The position numbers were made by a program, and so were the translations under genes. A stretch of DNA of 64,000 bases from Arsukibacterium sp. (lineage in GTDB: Bacteria; Pseudomonadota; Gammaproteobacteria; Enterobacterales; Alteromonadaceae), in assembly GCF_018402695.1 (NCBI RefSeq), contig NZ_JAGYIM010000011.1, forward strand, positions 62,001-126,000, in the 5' to 3' direction. Each line of letters starts with the position of its first letter. Within the stretch, counting starts at the first letter, position 1. Positions 8,394 to 16,926 of the stretch are shown piece by piece. The notes below the pieces were generated by a model. It saw nothing but the letters and a program-made list of their open reading frames with translations. It did not search any database and was not told the origin of the DNA.

Positions 8394-10250
8394 TTAGCGA
8401 CTGGGTGTCTGGGGCTGCCATGGCATTTCCAGCATCAGGGCCAGTGCTGTTAAAAGTGCCTGCTCGGTCTGTGTTTCAAGTTTGTCTGCCGCCACTGCTG
8501 CCAGTAAGGCATGCCAGAGATGTTGCTTAAGAAGAGGGGCCGCGCCAAGCAACCGGTCAATACATGAGCTCAATTCGCTGAAATCGCCGTCAGGCATCGG
8601 GGTAGTGTCAGCAAGTGCCAGAGCATTAAGCCCCGCACGCCATGCTTGTTGACAGGCTTGCGGTTCTCCGGCTGCTTTTGCCACGGCAGCGAGCAAGTGC
8701 AACGCCGGCGTTTGTAAACGTGCAAAATCGGTCTGCCGGGTTCTCTGAATTTGCGGTTTAGGTTTAAAATGGCTGGCGACGGTATGGTCAATAAAATGAA
8801 TGACCAACCATTCTGGCAGTGACAAATGTTTGTCAACAGCGGTCAGCGCTACTATCAGTTGCTCAAACTGAACAAATTGGTCGTGGTTAAGCGTTTTTAA
8901 GGCCGGCACGATGCGCTGCAATAATTGAACTTGCAAGGGTAGTGTCAAAGCCTGCACTGCATCAATGAGTTGGTCTACCTGTTGCAACAGTTCCAGTGAT
9001 CCCAGCTCTTTAATCAGTTTTATTTGTTCAGCTTCATAATCGGCGTGTCGTAACAGCATGGCGCAAACAATTGCTTGTGCCTGCAACGGTTGGCGGCTGT
9101 TTTGTACCAGAAGCATGGGTAAAGCGGCAACAGCATGAATTATTGCTTGTTTATCTGGCATGGTGTTGCTGGTTGCTTGTGCTGCAGGGGATTCTGTTGC
9201 TGCTTCTACCTGGTTTATTGCGCTGGGGAATTTACCGTTCCAGTGCGGCTCCAGGCGTTTAATTCGTTGTTCAAGTGGCGGGTGTGTGGCAAAAATACTG
9301 GCCCACCGCGAAATCGCTTCACCGAAAAAAAGGTGACTGTTTTCATCGGCATTCCGATTATTGATTCGGGTGCCAGCACTGTGAGCGCCTATTCGTTTTA
9401 AGGCGCCGGCAATTCCCCTGGGGTTACGGCTGAATTGCACTGCTGAAGCATCGGCCAGATATTCGCGTTGCCGGCTGACAGCCGCTTTAATCAGGTTGCC
9501 GAAAAATGAACCTACATAACCAATTACGACCAGGCCCAGCGCAATGGCCAGGACGCCACCGGCGTTTTTATTTCTACCACTGCTACTGCGGCTTATGGTG
9601 CCTCTGCCAGTGCTGCCGGCACGCAGCATGTAGTAGCCCGCATGTCCCAAAAATAAAATACCGTTTAATATGGCGATCATCCGGATATTCATCCGCATAT
9701 CGCCGTTCAGGATATGACTGAATTCATGCGCTACCACACCCTGCAGTTCGTCGCGGTTTAATTGCTCAATGCAGCCTCTGGTAACGCCTATTACTGCATC
9801 ACCCGGGCTGTAACCGGCGGCAAAAGCATTGATCCCTTTTTCAGGCAACAGATAAACCGGTGGCACGGGCACGTTGGCAGCAATCGCCATTTCCTCCACG
9901 ACGTTTAACAGGCGCCGCTCAAGCGGGTCGTCGCTGGCGCCATCAATCCGGTTCCCCCCCAGACTGACCGCAACAACTTTACCACCACCTTTTAGTTGCT
10001 GCCATTTAACCAGCACCGCTATACCGACAGCGGTTATCACACCAATACTGATAAAAAAAATTGTTGGCCAGGGCAGACCACGTTCTACAGCAGATGAGTC
10101 GACATTTTGTAGATCAACGAAACCCAGGCCGACTAAGACCAGAGCATTAGTCAGTAGCAGCAGCAGGACAACAGCCAGGCTGAATAAGGTCACCAGGATG
10201 CGGGTGTTACGACGGGCTAAATCCTGTTGACTGAAAAAGTTAGTTGCCAT
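8394..10250 (-). CDS. M48-family membrane metallopeptidase with long helical C-terminal extension
   Basis: 618 residues. Two N-terminal membrane segments (about 17-42 and 62-82) are followed by the M48 peptidase domain with the zinc motif HEFSH (H175, E176, H179) and third ligand E263 in QREYLADASA. Another hydrophobic stretch near 232-255 is the third membrane segment. This is the HtpX-like layout of membrane protein quality control. Unlike HtpX (about 290 residues) it continues for about 290 more residues. The end, WHALLAAVAADKLETQTEQA and following, resembles TerB-like helical domains with an ADG-type acidic loop, which is inference. It starts 6 bp after lemA in a two-gene operon; LemA proteins commonly accompany such proteases. 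Confidence 0.9.
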   Translation of the reverse strand: MATNFFSQQDLARRNTRILVTLFSLAVVLLLLLTNALVLVGLGFVDLQNVDSSAVERGLPWPTIFFISIGVITAVGIAVLVKWQQLKGGGKVVAVSLGGNRIDGASDDPLERRLLNVVEEMAIAANVPVPPVYLLPEKGINAFAAGYSPGDAVIGVTRGCIEQLNRDELQGVVAHEFSHILNGDMRMNIRMIAILNGILFLGHAGYYMLRAGSTGRGTISRSSSGRNKNAGGVLAIALGLVVIGYVGSFFGNLIKAAVSRQREYLADASAVQFSRNPRGIAGALKRIGAHSAGTRINNRNADENSHLFFGEAISRWASIFATHPPLEQRIKRLEPHWNGKFPSAINQVEAATESPAAQATSNTMPDKQAIIHAVAALPMLLVQNSRQPLQAQAIVCAMLLRHADYEAEQIKLIKELGSLELLQQVDQLIDAVQALTLPLQVQLLQRIVPALKTLNHDQFVQFEQLIVALTAVDKHLSLPEWLVIHFIDHTVASHFKPKPQIQRTRQTDFARLQTPALHLLAAVAKAAGEPQACQQAWRAGLNALALADTTPMPDGDFSELSSCIDRLLGAAPLLKQHLWHALLAAVAADKLETQTEQALLTALALMLEMPWQPQTPSR

Positions 10251-10256
10251 TGTTTA

Positions 10257-10847
10257 TCAGAAACTTACTTTAGGCGCTGCCTGGATTAACTGACTGTCTT
10301 CAAATTCCAGCAAGGCGGCATCGTTGGCGTGGCCAAATGTAGCTGCCACTAAAACGGGTGGAAAGCTTTGCTTATAAGTATTGTACTCGGTAACCGCATC
10401 ATTGAAAGCTTGCCGGGCAAAGGCAACCCGGTTTTCAGTACTGGTTAGCTCTTCAGACAACTGCATCATATTCTGGTTGGCTTTCAGATCAGGATACGCT
10501 TCCATAACCATGTTCAGCCGGCCCATCGCACTTTGCAATGCACCTTCAGCACCGGCCAACTGGCTGATAGCACCTGCATCGCCAGGGTTGTTCGCGGCTA
10601 CCTTTAGTCCGGCCATCGCCGCGTTACGGGCACTAATAACCGCTTCCAGCGTTTCCCGCTCGTGTGACATATAAGCTTTAGCAGTTTCAACCAGGTTAGG
10701 TATCAGATCGTAGCGCCGCTTTAACTGAACTTCAATCTGAGCAAAGGCATTCTGAAAACGGTTTTTTAACTTAACCAACTGGTTAAAAATACTAATAACA
10801 TAGAAAATTATGATAGCGAGTATGACAAGGACAATAAGTAGATTCAT
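10257..10847 (-). CDS. lemA: LemA family protein
   Basis: 196 residues. One N-terminal membrane segment (about 2-20) is followed by a long helical domain with LKNRFQNAFAQIEVQLKRR, YDLIPNLVETAKAYM and the strongly conserved AYPDLKAN, all diagnostic of LemA. The N-terminus probably faces out, leaving a helical bundle in the cytoplasm. It is the first gene of an operon with the M48 protease, 6 bp apart. The role of LemA proteins is poorly known; the repeated pairing with M48 proteases suggests an adaptor or regulator. Confidence 0.94.
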   Translation of the reverse strand: MNLLIVLVILAIIIFYVISIFNQLVKLKNRFQNAFAQIEVQLKRRYDLIPNLVETAKAYMSHERETLEAVISARNAAMAGLKVAANNPGDAGAISQLAGAEGALQSAMGRLNMVMEAYPDLKANQNMMQLSEELTSTENRVAFARQAFNDAVTEYNTYKQSFPPVLVAATFGHANDAALLEFEDSQLIQAAPKVSF

Positions 10848-10878
10848 GGTGAATTCCCGGCACTATGGTTTAATGCCA

Positions 10879-10892
10879 TATTGTTAACAATA
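10879..10892. promoter_or_regulatory. 14-bp palindrome in the lemA/glpE divergent region
   Basis: TATTGTTAACAATA is a perfect palindrome 32 bp before lemA. Minus-strand TTGTTA inside it, followed after 17 bp by CATAGT, would make a weak lemA promoter (four of six matches in each box), so a protein bound here would affect lemA. No regulator can be named. Confidence 0.35.
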
Positions 10893-11022
10893 GTTTAATT
10901 GAATGTCCAGCCTTTATTGTTCAGTGATTGCTTAAACAAGGTGGCCAGCTGTAAGCTGATATTTGGACAGCAGTACGTTATTATACCGCGCTAGTGAATT
11001 ATTAAGCTTACAGGACGCATAT

Positions 11023-11349
11023 ATGACCGATTTTCACCACATTTCAGTTGCAGATACTGCAGCAATGCTGACAGGGCAACAAGTGATTATTGCCGATATC
11101 CGGGATGAGCAAAGCTTTGCCAATGGCCATATTGCCGGTGCCTACCATCTGACTAACGGTAGTTTGAGTCAGTTTATGCAACAAGTCGAATTTGACCAGC
11201 CTGTTGTCGTAGTATGTTATCACGGCAATTCCAGCCAGGGAGCAGCGCAATATCTGGCTCAGCAGGGATTCGAAAAAGTTTACAGTATGGATGGCGGTTT
11301 TAGTGAATGGCAACAATCCCAGCCGTTTGAGCGCGATAGCGATGCGTAA
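11023..11349 (+). CDS. glpE: Thiosulfate sulfurtransferase (single-domain rhodanese)
   Basis: Transfers sulfane sulfur from thiosulfate to cyanide or thiol acceptors such as thioredoxin. The start at 11023 gives 108 residues, the length of E. coli GlpE, with AGGAC upstream; a TTG 60 bp earlier in frame is disregarded. The active-site loop CYHGNSS has its catalytic Cys at residue 65, the same number as in E. coli. It overlaps glpG by 8 bp, so the two are translationally coupled in the usual glpEG order. No glpR or glpD is nearby. Confidence 0.95.
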   Translation: MTDFHHISVADTAAMLTGQQVIIADIRDEQSFANGHIAGAYHLTNGSLSQFMQQVEFDQPVVVVCYHGNSSQGAAQYLAQQGFEKVYSMDGGFSEWQQSQPFERDSDA

Positions 11350-12163
11350 GCTGGCGGAAATTAATAACTCCGCTGCCGCCTTACTCTTTGCTGACTATTG
11401 TCAGAGCAAAGGATTGCAGGTAGAAGCTGAGTTGACACCCCAGGGGCCGGCAATACTGCATTGCGATCAGGCGAGTTATGAGCAGGCAACTGAATTGCTC
11501 CGCGAGTTTATAAACCAGCCAGATCACCCCCGTTACCAGACTGCGGCATGGCAGCGCAGCCAGCCAGTAGCTCAGTCCGGATCACAAGGCGCTATGCATA
11601 TTCCCTGGGCAAAACTGGTACACAGTCCGGTCACCAGCATAATGCTGGTGTTTTGTCTGTTGGTTTACGTTTGGCAGCAAGTCAATTTTCAAAGCGCCGT
11701 AACGACCTTACAGTTAACGGAACCCCAACAGCTCTGGCGCTGGTTTACTCCGGCGCTGTTGCATTTCTCGGTAACCCATCTGGTGTTTAATTTATTGTGG
11801 TGGCTATTGCTCGGTGCGGCAGTAGAGCGTCGTTTTGGTAGTGTTTATTTATTAAATTTCATGGTCGTTACCGCCGTTATGTCTAACGCGGCACAATATT
11901 TTCTGGTGGGTACCAACTTTGGCGGTTTGTCAGGAGTAGTTTATGCGCTGTTTGGTTTCTGCTGGCTTAATCAGAAACGGTATCCGCAACCACGGCCTTT
12001 GATAAGCGATGCGCTGGCGGTTTTTATGGTAGTTTGGTTAATACTGGGGTTTGCAGACGTGCTTTGGGTCAGTATGGCAAACTGGGCACATTTAGCCGGT
12101 TTACTGTCAGGTCTGATTATGGCGTTGCTAGTTAAACCCTTACCAGCGGCTGCAAATCAGTGA
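11342..12163 (+). CDS. glpG: Rhomboid intramembrane serine protease
   Basis: 273 residues from the ATG at 11342 inside the end of glpE. An N-terminal cytosolic domain (about 1-85) is followed by six membrane segments. The catalytic dyad is S197 in GGLSGVVYA and H250 in ANWAHLAGL, four positions lower than in E. coli. [14 protein letters not shown] carries the conserved oxyanion-region His and Asn residues. GlpG cleaves transmembrane substrates within the bilayer, including orphan membrane subunits in quality control. The gene converges on the FliL-like gene with a 7-bp overlap of their ends. Confidence 0.96.
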   Translation: MRKLAEINNSAAALLFADYCQSKGLQVEAELTPQGPAILHCDQASYEQATELLREFINQPDHPRYQTAAWQRSQPVAQSGSQGAMHIPWAKLVHSPVTSIMLVFCLLVYVWQQVNFQSAVTTLQLTEPQQLWRWFTPALLHFSVTHLVFNLLWWLLLGAAVERRFGSVYLLNFMVVTAVMSNAAQYFLVGTNFGGLSGVVYALFGFCWLNQKRYPQPRPLISDALAVFMVVWLILGFADVLWVSMANWAHLAGLLSGLIMALLVKPLPAAANQ

Positions 12164-12555
12164 TACAGATATTTGGTAAATAACAGGTCTTTGATGATGG
12201 TGTCACCGGTTTCTCTTTTCAGTACTTCCTGTAATTTTGTTAAAATCGTAGTTCGGATTTGTTCTCTTCCGGTCAGCGATTTTACGTTGTCTTCTGTCTG
12301 CTTACTCAGGATGCCGATGATGGTGTCGAGAATTAACGGCTCATGATGCTCGATAGCCGGCAGAAGACTTTTGTCAGCAATCATTAACTCTACAGTCACC
12401 CTGACATAGCCAAGGCTGCGCCGGTTGCCAGAGACATAATTAGTAACAATATCCGGATCGAAGCCATAATAAACGAATTCTGCTTCCTGTTGCCTGGCAC
12501 TGGCTGGCGCCAGCGTTAGCAGCAAAGCACTAAGTACAAAAACGAATAATTTCAT
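12157..12555 (-). CDS. FliL-like secreted protein
   Basis: 132 residues with a cleavable-looking signal peptide (MKLFVFVLSALLLTLAPASA) and then a domain resembling the C-terminal periplasmic part of FliL: LGYVRVTVELM, IEHHEPLILDTIIGILS, GREQIRTTILTKL and the closing [10 protein letters not shown]. Flagellar FliL keeps an N-terminal membrane anchor and surrounds the stator. Here a signal peptide replaces the anchor and no flagellar gene is nearby, so this is an orphan paralogue, probably free in the periplasm. Its target is unknown. Confidence 0.82.
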   Translation of the reverse strand: MKLFVFVLSALLLTLAPASARQQEAEFVYYGFDPDIVTNYVSGNRRSLGYVRVTVELMIADKSLLPAIEHHEPLILDTIIGILSKQTEDNVKSLTGREQIRTTILTKLQEVLKRETGDTIIKDLLFTKYLYH

Positions 12556-12719
12556 CTGGCCTGGCCTTTTTTCTGTATCAGGGGAATACTTTGTTAACCT
12601 TAGTGTTTTCCCCTGGCCATTACCAGTTAATTTCTATTTCAGAGCAATAGTTTTTTCAGCTGAAAAGGGAAGCTGAACTTGTTATCATTCGGCCACATTT
12701 TTACTATCTGAGTACTGTA

Positions 12720-13241
12720 GTGGCCAAACCTGCTATTTCATTAGCCGCTGACTGGCAGAGGGCCAGCGTCGTTACATTGCCCCCTTTGCTGCAGGGCTGG
12801 TTAATGGAGCCCGCCTCTCTGACCGCAAGGTTAAAACGCCGGGCGCGTGATTTTAAGTTGCAGGTCCTGCAGCAACAGCAGCATGAGTTACCTGCATATT
12901 TACAAGCACTTTTGCCTGACACTCATCTTGCTCAGTGTCGTGAAGTACTGATGTCCTGCAATGCGCTGCCCTGTGTTTATGCCCAGAGCTGGCTACCGTT
13001 GCAGACACTGGCCGCGTTACAACCTCTCGCGGCCCTTGGTGAGCAACCTCTGGGCGAAGTAATTTTTCAGCAAAAGAATGTTATCCGCAGTGCTGTTGAA
13101 GTTGCCAGAGTGCAATTGCAGCAGCCATTAGCCACTACAGTGGCTTCTGGCGAATACTGGGCCCGTCGTTCAGTGTTTACCCTGGCGGGACATCCTTTAC
13201 TGGTTGCTGAGGTGTTTTTAGACGGAGTCCTTGCGCTTTGA
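12720..13241 (+). CDS. ubiC: Chorismate pyruvate-lyase
   Basis: Splits chorismate into 4-hydroxybenzoate and pyruvate, the first committed step of ubiquinone synthesis. 173 residues beginning at a GTG with a weak ribosome site. The family shows in SLTARLKRRARDFKLQVL, REVLMSC, RSAVEVARV and the end WARRSVFTLAGHPLLVAEVFL, whose Glu matches the catalytic Glu of E. coli UbiC (LTELFL). ubiA follows with overlapping stop and start codons, so the product can pass straight to prenylation. Confidence 0.93.
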   Translation: MAKPAISLAADWQRASVVTLPPLLQGWLMEPASLTARLKRRARDFKLQVLQQQQHELPAYLQALLPDTHLAQCREVLMSCNALPCVYAQSWLPLQTLAALQPLAALGEQPLGEVIFQQKNVIRSAVEVARVQLQQPLATTVASGEYWARRSVFTLAGHPLLVAEVFLDGVLAL

Positions 13242-14107
13242 GCTGGCAACTGAGCTGGCAACAGTGGCCCCAGTACCGGCTGCTAATGCGGCTGGATAAG
13301 CCGATTGGCATTTACTTATTGTTGTGGCCAACCTGGTGGGCATTGTGGCTGGCTGCTGAAGGCTTACCGGATCCTGGCCTGTTGGTTATTTTTAGTCTGG
13401 GCGTTGTTTTAATGCGCTCAGCGGGCTGCGTTATCAATGATTATGCTGACCGTCATGTCGATGGCCTGGTAGAACGCACGGCCCAGCGGCCATTGGCTCA
13501 GGGACGGGTAAGTGCCGCGGAGGCGTTGCAATTATTTGCGCTGCTGGTGGCGCTGAGCGCCTGTTTGTTATTCTGGCTGAACTGGCAAACAGTGCTGTTG
13601 TCCGTGGGGGCTCTGCTGCTGGCAGCCACCTACCCCTTTATGAAGCGCTACACTCATTTACCGCAATTAGTGCTTGGCGCAGCCTTCAGTTGGGGGATGC
13701 CGATGGCCTTTATGGCAATTCAACTAGAATTACCGGCGTTAGTTTGGTATTTGTATCTGGCCAACCTGTGCTGGACCGTAGCCTACGATACCTATTACGC
13801 CATGGTCGATAAGCCAGACGATCTGAAAGCGGGTATCAAGTCAACGGCAATTTTATTTGGTCAGCAGGCGTTTTTAATTGTCGGTATATTGCAACTGTTA
13901 ACTTTGCTGTTGCTGGGGTATGTCGGTTTGCTGGCGCAGTTAAGCCTGGTTTACTTCGGTGCTCTGTTGTGTTGTCTGTTGGCTTTTGTATATCAGTTTC
14001 GTATAGCTGTAGCTGGCCGGGCAGGTTGTTTCCGGGCATTTTTACATAATCACTATGTTGGGCTGCTGGTATTTTCTGGTATTGCTCTGCATTATTTGTT
14101 TTTTTAA
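13238..14107 (+). CDS. ubiA: 4-hydroxybenzoate octaprenyltransferase
   Basis: Integral membrane prenyltransferase joining 4-hydroxybenzoate to polyprenyl diphosphate. The start is a TTG at 13238 overlapping the ubiC stop, giving 289 residues (E. coli has 290); a later ATG at 13286 would cut the conserved N-terminus. The two magnesium-diphosphate motifs are NDYADRHVD (N67, D68, D71, D75) and DTYYAMVDKPDD (D184, D191, D195). About eight or nine membrane segments are visible. It is coupled to ubiC. Confidence 0.96.
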   Translation: MSWQLSWQQWPQYRLLMRLDKPIGIYLLLWPTWWALWLAAEGLPDPGLLVIFSLGVVLMRSAGCVINDYADRHVDGLVERTAQRPLAQGRVSAAEALQLFALLVALSACLLFWLNWQTVLLSVGALLLAATYPFMKRYTHLPQLVLGAAFSWGMPMAFMAIQLELPALVWYLYLANLCWTVAYDTYYAMVDKPDDLKAGIKSTAILFGQQAFLIVGILQLLTLLLLGYVGLLAQLSLVYFGALLCCLLAFVYQFRIAVAGRAGCFRAFLHNHYVGLLVFSGIALHYLFF

Positions 14108-14153
14108 GCGCTAACCGGATGGTTGCGCATTTATTAGCTGCGGGTGTTTGACA

Positions 14154-14588
14154 ATGAAAAACCGAATTCTTGCTCTGTTTTTATCTGTGTTTGTAGTCAG
14201 TGCCTGTGCCACGCCAGAACCCGAACCGTCGGTAAGTTTCCCACAAGCGACTATTCAGATTGCTGGCATTGAACGGCAAGTGCAGTTGGCAGATACCCCA
14301 CAGTTGCGTGAACGGGGATTGATGTTTCAGCAAAGTGCTGAGGCAGGCATGTTATTGCTGTACCCCGAGCCTCGGCTGATTAGTCTGTGGATGCGTAATA
14401 CCGATTTAGCCTTGGATGTGGCCTTTATCGACCCGCAGTGGCGAATCATAGCGATAAAGCAGCTGCATCCGTTGGATGAAACACCGTTACCTGCTCCCTC
14501 TGCGGCACTGGCTGCACTGGAAATGCCAAGAGGCTGGTTTGCTGAGCGCAACATTCAGGTGGGCGATAAACTGACGCTGCGCCGTTGA
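14154..14588 (+). CDS. DUF192 lipoprotein
   Basis: 144 residues. The ATG at 14154 is preferred over a TTG two codons earlier. A signal peptide ends in the lipobox VSAC, so the mature protein is probably lipid-anchored. The DUF192 fold follows, with RQVQLADTPQLRERGLMF, SLWMRNTDLALDVAFID and PLPAPSAALAALEMPRGW. The function of DUF192 proteins is not settled. It lies 46 bp after ubiA and may share its transcript. Confidence 0.88.
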   Translation: MKNRILALFLSVFVVSACATPEPEPSVSFPQATIQIAGIERQVQLADTPQLRERGLMFQQSAEAGMLLLYPEPRLISLWMRNTDLALDVAFIDPQWRIIAIKQLHPLDETPLPAPSAALAALEMPRGWFAERNIQVGDKLTLRR

Positions 14589-14612
14589 ACCCGGGTGCAA
14601 GCCCCGGCATTG

Positions 14613-15266
14613 TTAGCGGCTGGGGTCAATAACACCGTTAATACTGTTGTTGTGCCGGAACCAGCCAGCAATGCTATACCGGTCATCAACTGCCGCTAAG
14701 ACTTCATGGGCAAAACGCTCACTTTCAAACAGTACTAAATTGCCCGCCTGTGGCTGGATGCGGCTTAAAATTTTGTCATCCGGGCCATACAAAACTAACT
14801 CACCACCGGCAGCAACGTTATTTAAATAACTGACAGTTGTCAGTACCCGGTTTGAGCGGCCACTGAACGCATCGAAGTGTTTCTGATAGAAATCACCATA
14901 CTGGTAGCAGGCAAAATGGCATTCAAAATCAAATAATCCCAGTAAGAACTGACGATTCAACTGCAGCTTTAATTGCAGCATTAACTGCAGGTAATGCTGT
15001 TGTGCCATACTCTGGCCATCGAACCAATGCGTTTTATCACGACGGATCTGACGGTTCAGGGTGTGGTCGCGTGCCCGTCCGACGCCGGCAGGTGTTAAGG
15101 TCGCGTCATAGCGTGCTTCATCCAGCAGCTGCTGATTTAAGCGCTCTGGCAGGAAATCGCGGATAACAGTCCAGCCCTGCTGATAAAATTGAGCCAGCAT
15201 GACCGCGTCGTCAATAACAGCATCGCTTAGTTGCTGTGCCGCTATACTCATAATCGATTCAGTCAT
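14613..15266 (-). CDS. 2-oxoglutarate/Fe(II)-dependent oxygenase (prolyl hydroxylase-like)
   Basis: 217 residues. The jelly-roll signature is complete: H130 and D132 in QKHFDAF, H187 in RFAHEVL and R196 in DDRYSIAGWF, i.e. the two-His-one-carboxylate iron site and the 2-oxoglutarate Arg. GGELVLY and AGNLVLFESE are further hallmarks of the prolyl 4-hydroxylase-like group. Substrate is unknown; bacterial members hydroxylate proteins such as EF-Tu or ribosomal proteins in some species. The start at 15266 could instead be the Met at 15251. It is monocistronic and convergent with the DUF192 gene. Confidence 0.87.
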   Translation of the reverse strand: MTESIMSIAAQQLSDAVIDDAVMLAQFYQQGWTVIRDFLPERLNQQLLDEARYDATLTPAGVGRARDHTLNRQIRRDKTHWFDGQSMAQQHYLQLMLQLKLQLNRQFLLGLFDFECHFACYQYGDFYQKHFDAFSGRSNRVLTTVSYLNNVAAGGELVLYGPDDKILSRIQPQAGNLVLFESERFAHEVLAAVDDRYSIAGWFRHNNSINGVIDPSR

Positions 15267-15442
15267 ATTTGGGGCTCCCGATCCAGGGCTGCGTTTTTAC
15301 GGGGTTGCTGCCAATCTGTCTAACAAGAAAAACTTGTCTTCAGGATAAGTGTTTCTGGAGAGTATCATTTCAGGTTAGAGTGGGCTAAAGCACCGTTATC
15401 CGCGTAGCATCTGCTAAGGTTGAATGAAACAAGGATATCATC

Positions 15443-16033
15443 ATGCAAAAATCTTTCTGGCAAAGCGTGGCGCTAGCTAGCGCCCTGACCTTAATGACTG
15501 GCTGCAGCCAGTCCATATCTGACTATACACAACTTACGCCAGCATTGAAGCTTGACCGCTTTTTTCTCGGGGCTGGCCGGGCTTACGGGGTAATGCACGA
15601 CTGGCGCGGCCAACAAAGCGTCCGGTTTGTTGCCGATCTATGCGGTGAGTGGCAACAGGGACAGGGCGATTTATATGAAGTTTTTTATTTTAGTGATGGC
15701 CGGGTCGAGCAACGTCACTGGCAGCTGATCCAAAGCGCAGACGGGGAGGTTCGGGGTACAGCTGGGGATGTGGTAGGTGAAGCTAGTGGCCAACTTGCGG
15801 GTAACAGTCTGTATTGGCAGTACGTGCTGCGGATCCCTTATGACGGAGATACGCTGGATGTTACTGTGAAAGACTGGTTGCATCTGGTTGATGAAAAAAA
15901 CCTGATTAACCGAACTACGTTACACAAATTCGGCTTTAAGGTAGCAGAGTTGACCCTTTCCATACAGCAACTTGATGCCAACGCCGACTGCTCAGCGTTA
16001 AAGCAGCAAGTTGCTGAAATTGCAGCTGATTAA
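15443..16033 (+). CDS. DUF3833 family lipoprotein
   Basis: 196 residues. The signal peptide ends in MTGCSQ, a lipobox. The mature part has the DUF3833 pattern: LDRFFLGAGRAYGVMHDWRG near residue 40, VEQRHWQL, then TVKDWLHLVDEKNLINRTTLHKFGFKVAELTLSI near the end. This is a beta-rich, probably outer-membrane-anchored protein of unknown function. Its stop shares a TTAA with the convergent DUF4136 gene (4-bp overlap). Confidence 0.87.
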   Translation: MQKSFWQSVALASALTLMTGCSQSISDYTQLTPALKLDRFFLGAGRAYGVMHDWRGQQSVRFVADLCGEWQQGQGDLYEVFYFSDGRVEQRHWQLIQSADGEVRGTAGDVVGEASGQLAGNSLYWQYVLRIPYDGDTLDVTVKDWLHLVDEKNLINRTTLHKFGFKVAELTLSIQQLDANADCSALKQQVAEIAAD

Positions 16034-16635
16034 CTACCAGATTGTGGGAATTTCTCGAAAATAAGGGCAACGGTGCGTGCGGCGGCTTCGCGTGGTTGCT
16101 CTAAATCTTTTTGTTTTAACGTACCCTCAGCAATGCCCTCCCAGATTAACTGACGTTCCTTTGCATCGACCAAATCAATGTTAACCGTGCCCACTTTATA
16201 GTGCACGGTACTGACGTCATTGCTGTATACCGGGAAACCAGCATAAACAATGCCACGCCGGTAGTGATAATATCCGTAATGGTAACTGGTGGTCGGAATG
16301 CTGCGGGTATCGGAACGGTTGGCGACGTTTGAATTAAAGTTAACGAGTAATTGCGGGTCTGACTCAACGTAACGGTAGCCTCTGGCAGTCAGCTCGGCAG
16401 AAATCGCGTCTTTGAAGTGCTGGGTAACTAAGGTGGTATAACCGGCACGGTCAGTTGCCAAATCTGTCACAAAGGAAAAGGTTTTATACTGAGTGAAGTT
16501 GATACCGGCTGCTTGATCAGAGCGGACTTTAGGCCCACTACTGCACGCTGTTAACGCAATGGCCATAACAGCTGCTGTTAACAATTTTCGACCCCGGATT
16601 AAATTCGGTAACTTTAAATTTGGTAAAGGTGTCAT
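16030..16635 (-). CDS. DUF4136 family lipoprotein
   Basis: 201 residues from an ATG at 16635 that has AGAGGAC upstream; a longer frame from 16701 adds residues before the signal peptide and is unlikely. The signal peptide ends in the lipobox LTAC. The mature domain has FTQYKTFSFV, ISAELTARGYRYVESDPQLLVNF, TVNIDLVDAKERQLIWEGIAEG and AARTVALIFEKFP, typical of DUF4136. The function is unknown. The neighbourhood of three small lipoproteins suggests general envelope roles. Confidence 0.88.
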   Translation of the reverse strand: MTPLPNLKLPNLIRGRKLLTAAVMAIALTACSSGPKVRSDQAAGINFTQYKTFSFVTDLATDRAGYTTLVTQHFKDAISAELTARGYRYVESDPQLLVNFNSNVANRSDTRSIPTTSYHYGYYHYRRGIVYAGFPVYSNDVSTVHYKVGTVNIDLVDAKERQLIWEGIAEGTLKQKDLEQPREAAARTVALIFEKFPQSGS

Positions 16636-16926
16636 TCCATCTGTCCTCTGGTTACAGCCTATGTCATCTGACAGGCGATTTGTTATTAAGTTGCGCATCA
16701 AAAACTCAGGCGCTGTAGGTAAATCATTTCAGATGTAATCTTAATTTGCCAACTTCGATATTTATTATGGCATGCGAAGTGTGATAAAACAGGTGCTGAC
16801 TAAATACACAATAGCGTTAGCTATCAGTCTCAAGTCATATTACACTTATTGATAAAGTGCAGCAGGGATCTCGGCACAACGCTGATAGTATGCAGCCAGG
16901 GTGGCTGTTCAATTCGAGACCAGAAC

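Noticed and set aside
9071-9401. Hydrophobic plus-strand frames within the M48 protease gene
   Set aside because: Antisense to a conserved coding region with intact zinc ligands; hydrophobicity is a reading-frame artefact.
16636-16926. 291-bp gap between the DUF4136 and coiled-coil genes
   Set aside because: Searched by eye for small genes, hairpins and known operators; nothing beyond general A/T-rich promoter-like sequence.
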